Of a DNA stretch of 64,000 bases, positions 63,851-64,000 are shown piece after piece. Under the pieces are notes generated by a model, which had not been told where the DNA came from, made no database searches, and saw nothing but the letters and a program-made list of their open reading frames with translations. The DNA is taken from NCBI GenBank assembly GCA_026390695.1, contig JAPLFL010000031.1, positions 47,862 through 111,861 of the forward strand, in the 5' to 3' direction. Position 1 is the stretch's first letter, and each line of letters begins with the position of its first letter. Made by a program: the position numbers and the translations under genes. The DNA is from Candidatus Kapaibacterium sp. Lineage in GTDB: Bacteria; Bacteroidota; Ignavibacteria; Kapaibacteriales; UBA2268.

Positions 63851-64000
63851 ATGAAAATATCTATTTCCTTCTACAGCGACAAACCACAGAATCCTTCAAG
63901 CGTTGTCATGGTCTCTGCCTCGTTCTCAAAGCAAAGATTATTGATGAGCACCGGTATCTCAATTAATCCCAAACAATGGAGTACCGATAAGAATAGGCTC
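63851..64000 (+). CDS. Tyrosine recombinase/integrase, N-terminus only
   Basis: The frame starting at ATG 63851 encodes about 50 residues, KISISFYSDKPQNPSSVVMV then ASFSKQRLLMSTGISINPKQ. This is the arm-type DNA-binding N-terminus of Bacteroidota phage-type integrases (LSTGIKVNPKEW pattern). The catalytic domain lies beyond the right edge. Such genes often mark one end of an integrative element, so an accessory element may continue to the right. Confidence 0.7.
   Translation, partial: MKISISFYSDKPQNPSSVVMVSASFSKQRLLMSTGISINPKQWSTDKNRL

Noticed and set aside
1..64000. tRNA, rRNA or riboswitch
   Set aside because: I looked through the larger intergenic stretches and saw no cloverleaf, rRNA core or known riboswitch consensus.

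Overview
The window is AT-rich (roughly one third GC by eye) and looks like a flagellated, Gram-negative member of the Bacteroidota/Chlorobi superphylum, most likely the Ignavibacteria/Kapabacteria side. The evidence is a complete early flagellar operon together with several secreted proteins that end in type IX secretion (T9SS) C-terminal sorting domains, a C25 (gingipain-type) peptidase and many lipoproteins. Lineage is an inference from gene content; there is no rRNA or tRNA in the window.

Layout. 1-14137 (minus strand) is one long flagellar operon read from right to left: flgB, flgC, a conserved small gene, fliE, fliF, fliG, fliH, fliI, fliJ, a MotE/YlxF-like gene, fliK, flgD, a TIGR02530-type flagellar operon gene and flgE (cut by the left edge). 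A sigma-54-like -24/-12 element sits just upstream of flgB. The fliK gene is split into two frames by an exact 11-bp tandem duplication. 14435-17177 (minus) is a compact partner-switch signalling operon: a receiver + PP2C phosphatase + SiaB-type kinase fusion, a SiaC-type (DUF1987) protein that keeps Thr68, and a coiled-coil membrane protein. 17537-18008 holds head-to-head 21-bp repeat arrays that encode heptads outwards from their centre. 18019-20967 is a scrambled accessory region: a lipoprotein, a truncated T9SS-type gene, pieces of a type IIG restriction-modification enzyme, a MazEF-type toxin-antitoxin pair and a palindromic element. 20964-24577 has a NO-related YgbA-like protein, an MsbA-type ABC exporter, a TlpA-like thioredoxin and a T9SS cargo. 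25036-30852 is a 1938-residue C25 peptidase with an ILEI/PANDER-like domain.

32753-42032 (plus) is mostly housekeeping: M32 carboxypeptidase, NuoF, 3-hydroxybutyryl-CoA dehydrogenase, a TPR protein, a RelA/SpoT homologue with a degenerate hydrolase motif, an HpnE-like FAD enzyme and a methyltransferase. An RCC1-repeat T9SS cargo follows, then coaD and an HtrA protease, an FN3 protein, a second 21-bp array, a zinc-type ABC transporter (permease, ATPase, lipoprotein), a DUF4160 orphan, and a sigma factor / anti-sigma / lipoprotein operon whose anti-sigma protein ends in a beta-barrel-like domain. 54108-57241 has an epimerase-like protein, 3-methyladenine glycosylase and rho. 57434-58440 is a second remnant zone: the N-terminus of a type IIG enzyme joined to a decayed IS4-type transposase and a 27-bp minisatellite. 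The right end holds a large BNR/VPS10-like beta-propeller protein, another T9SS cargo with an abrupt GC change at its sorting domain, a detached sorting-domain remnant and the start of a tyrosine recombinase.

Dispersed palindromic elements recur in the intergenic spaces, in at least four families. The most unusual items are the SiaA-SiaB fusion operon, the fliK 11-bp frameshift, the divergent heptad arrays, and the anti-sigma/beta-barrel fusion.
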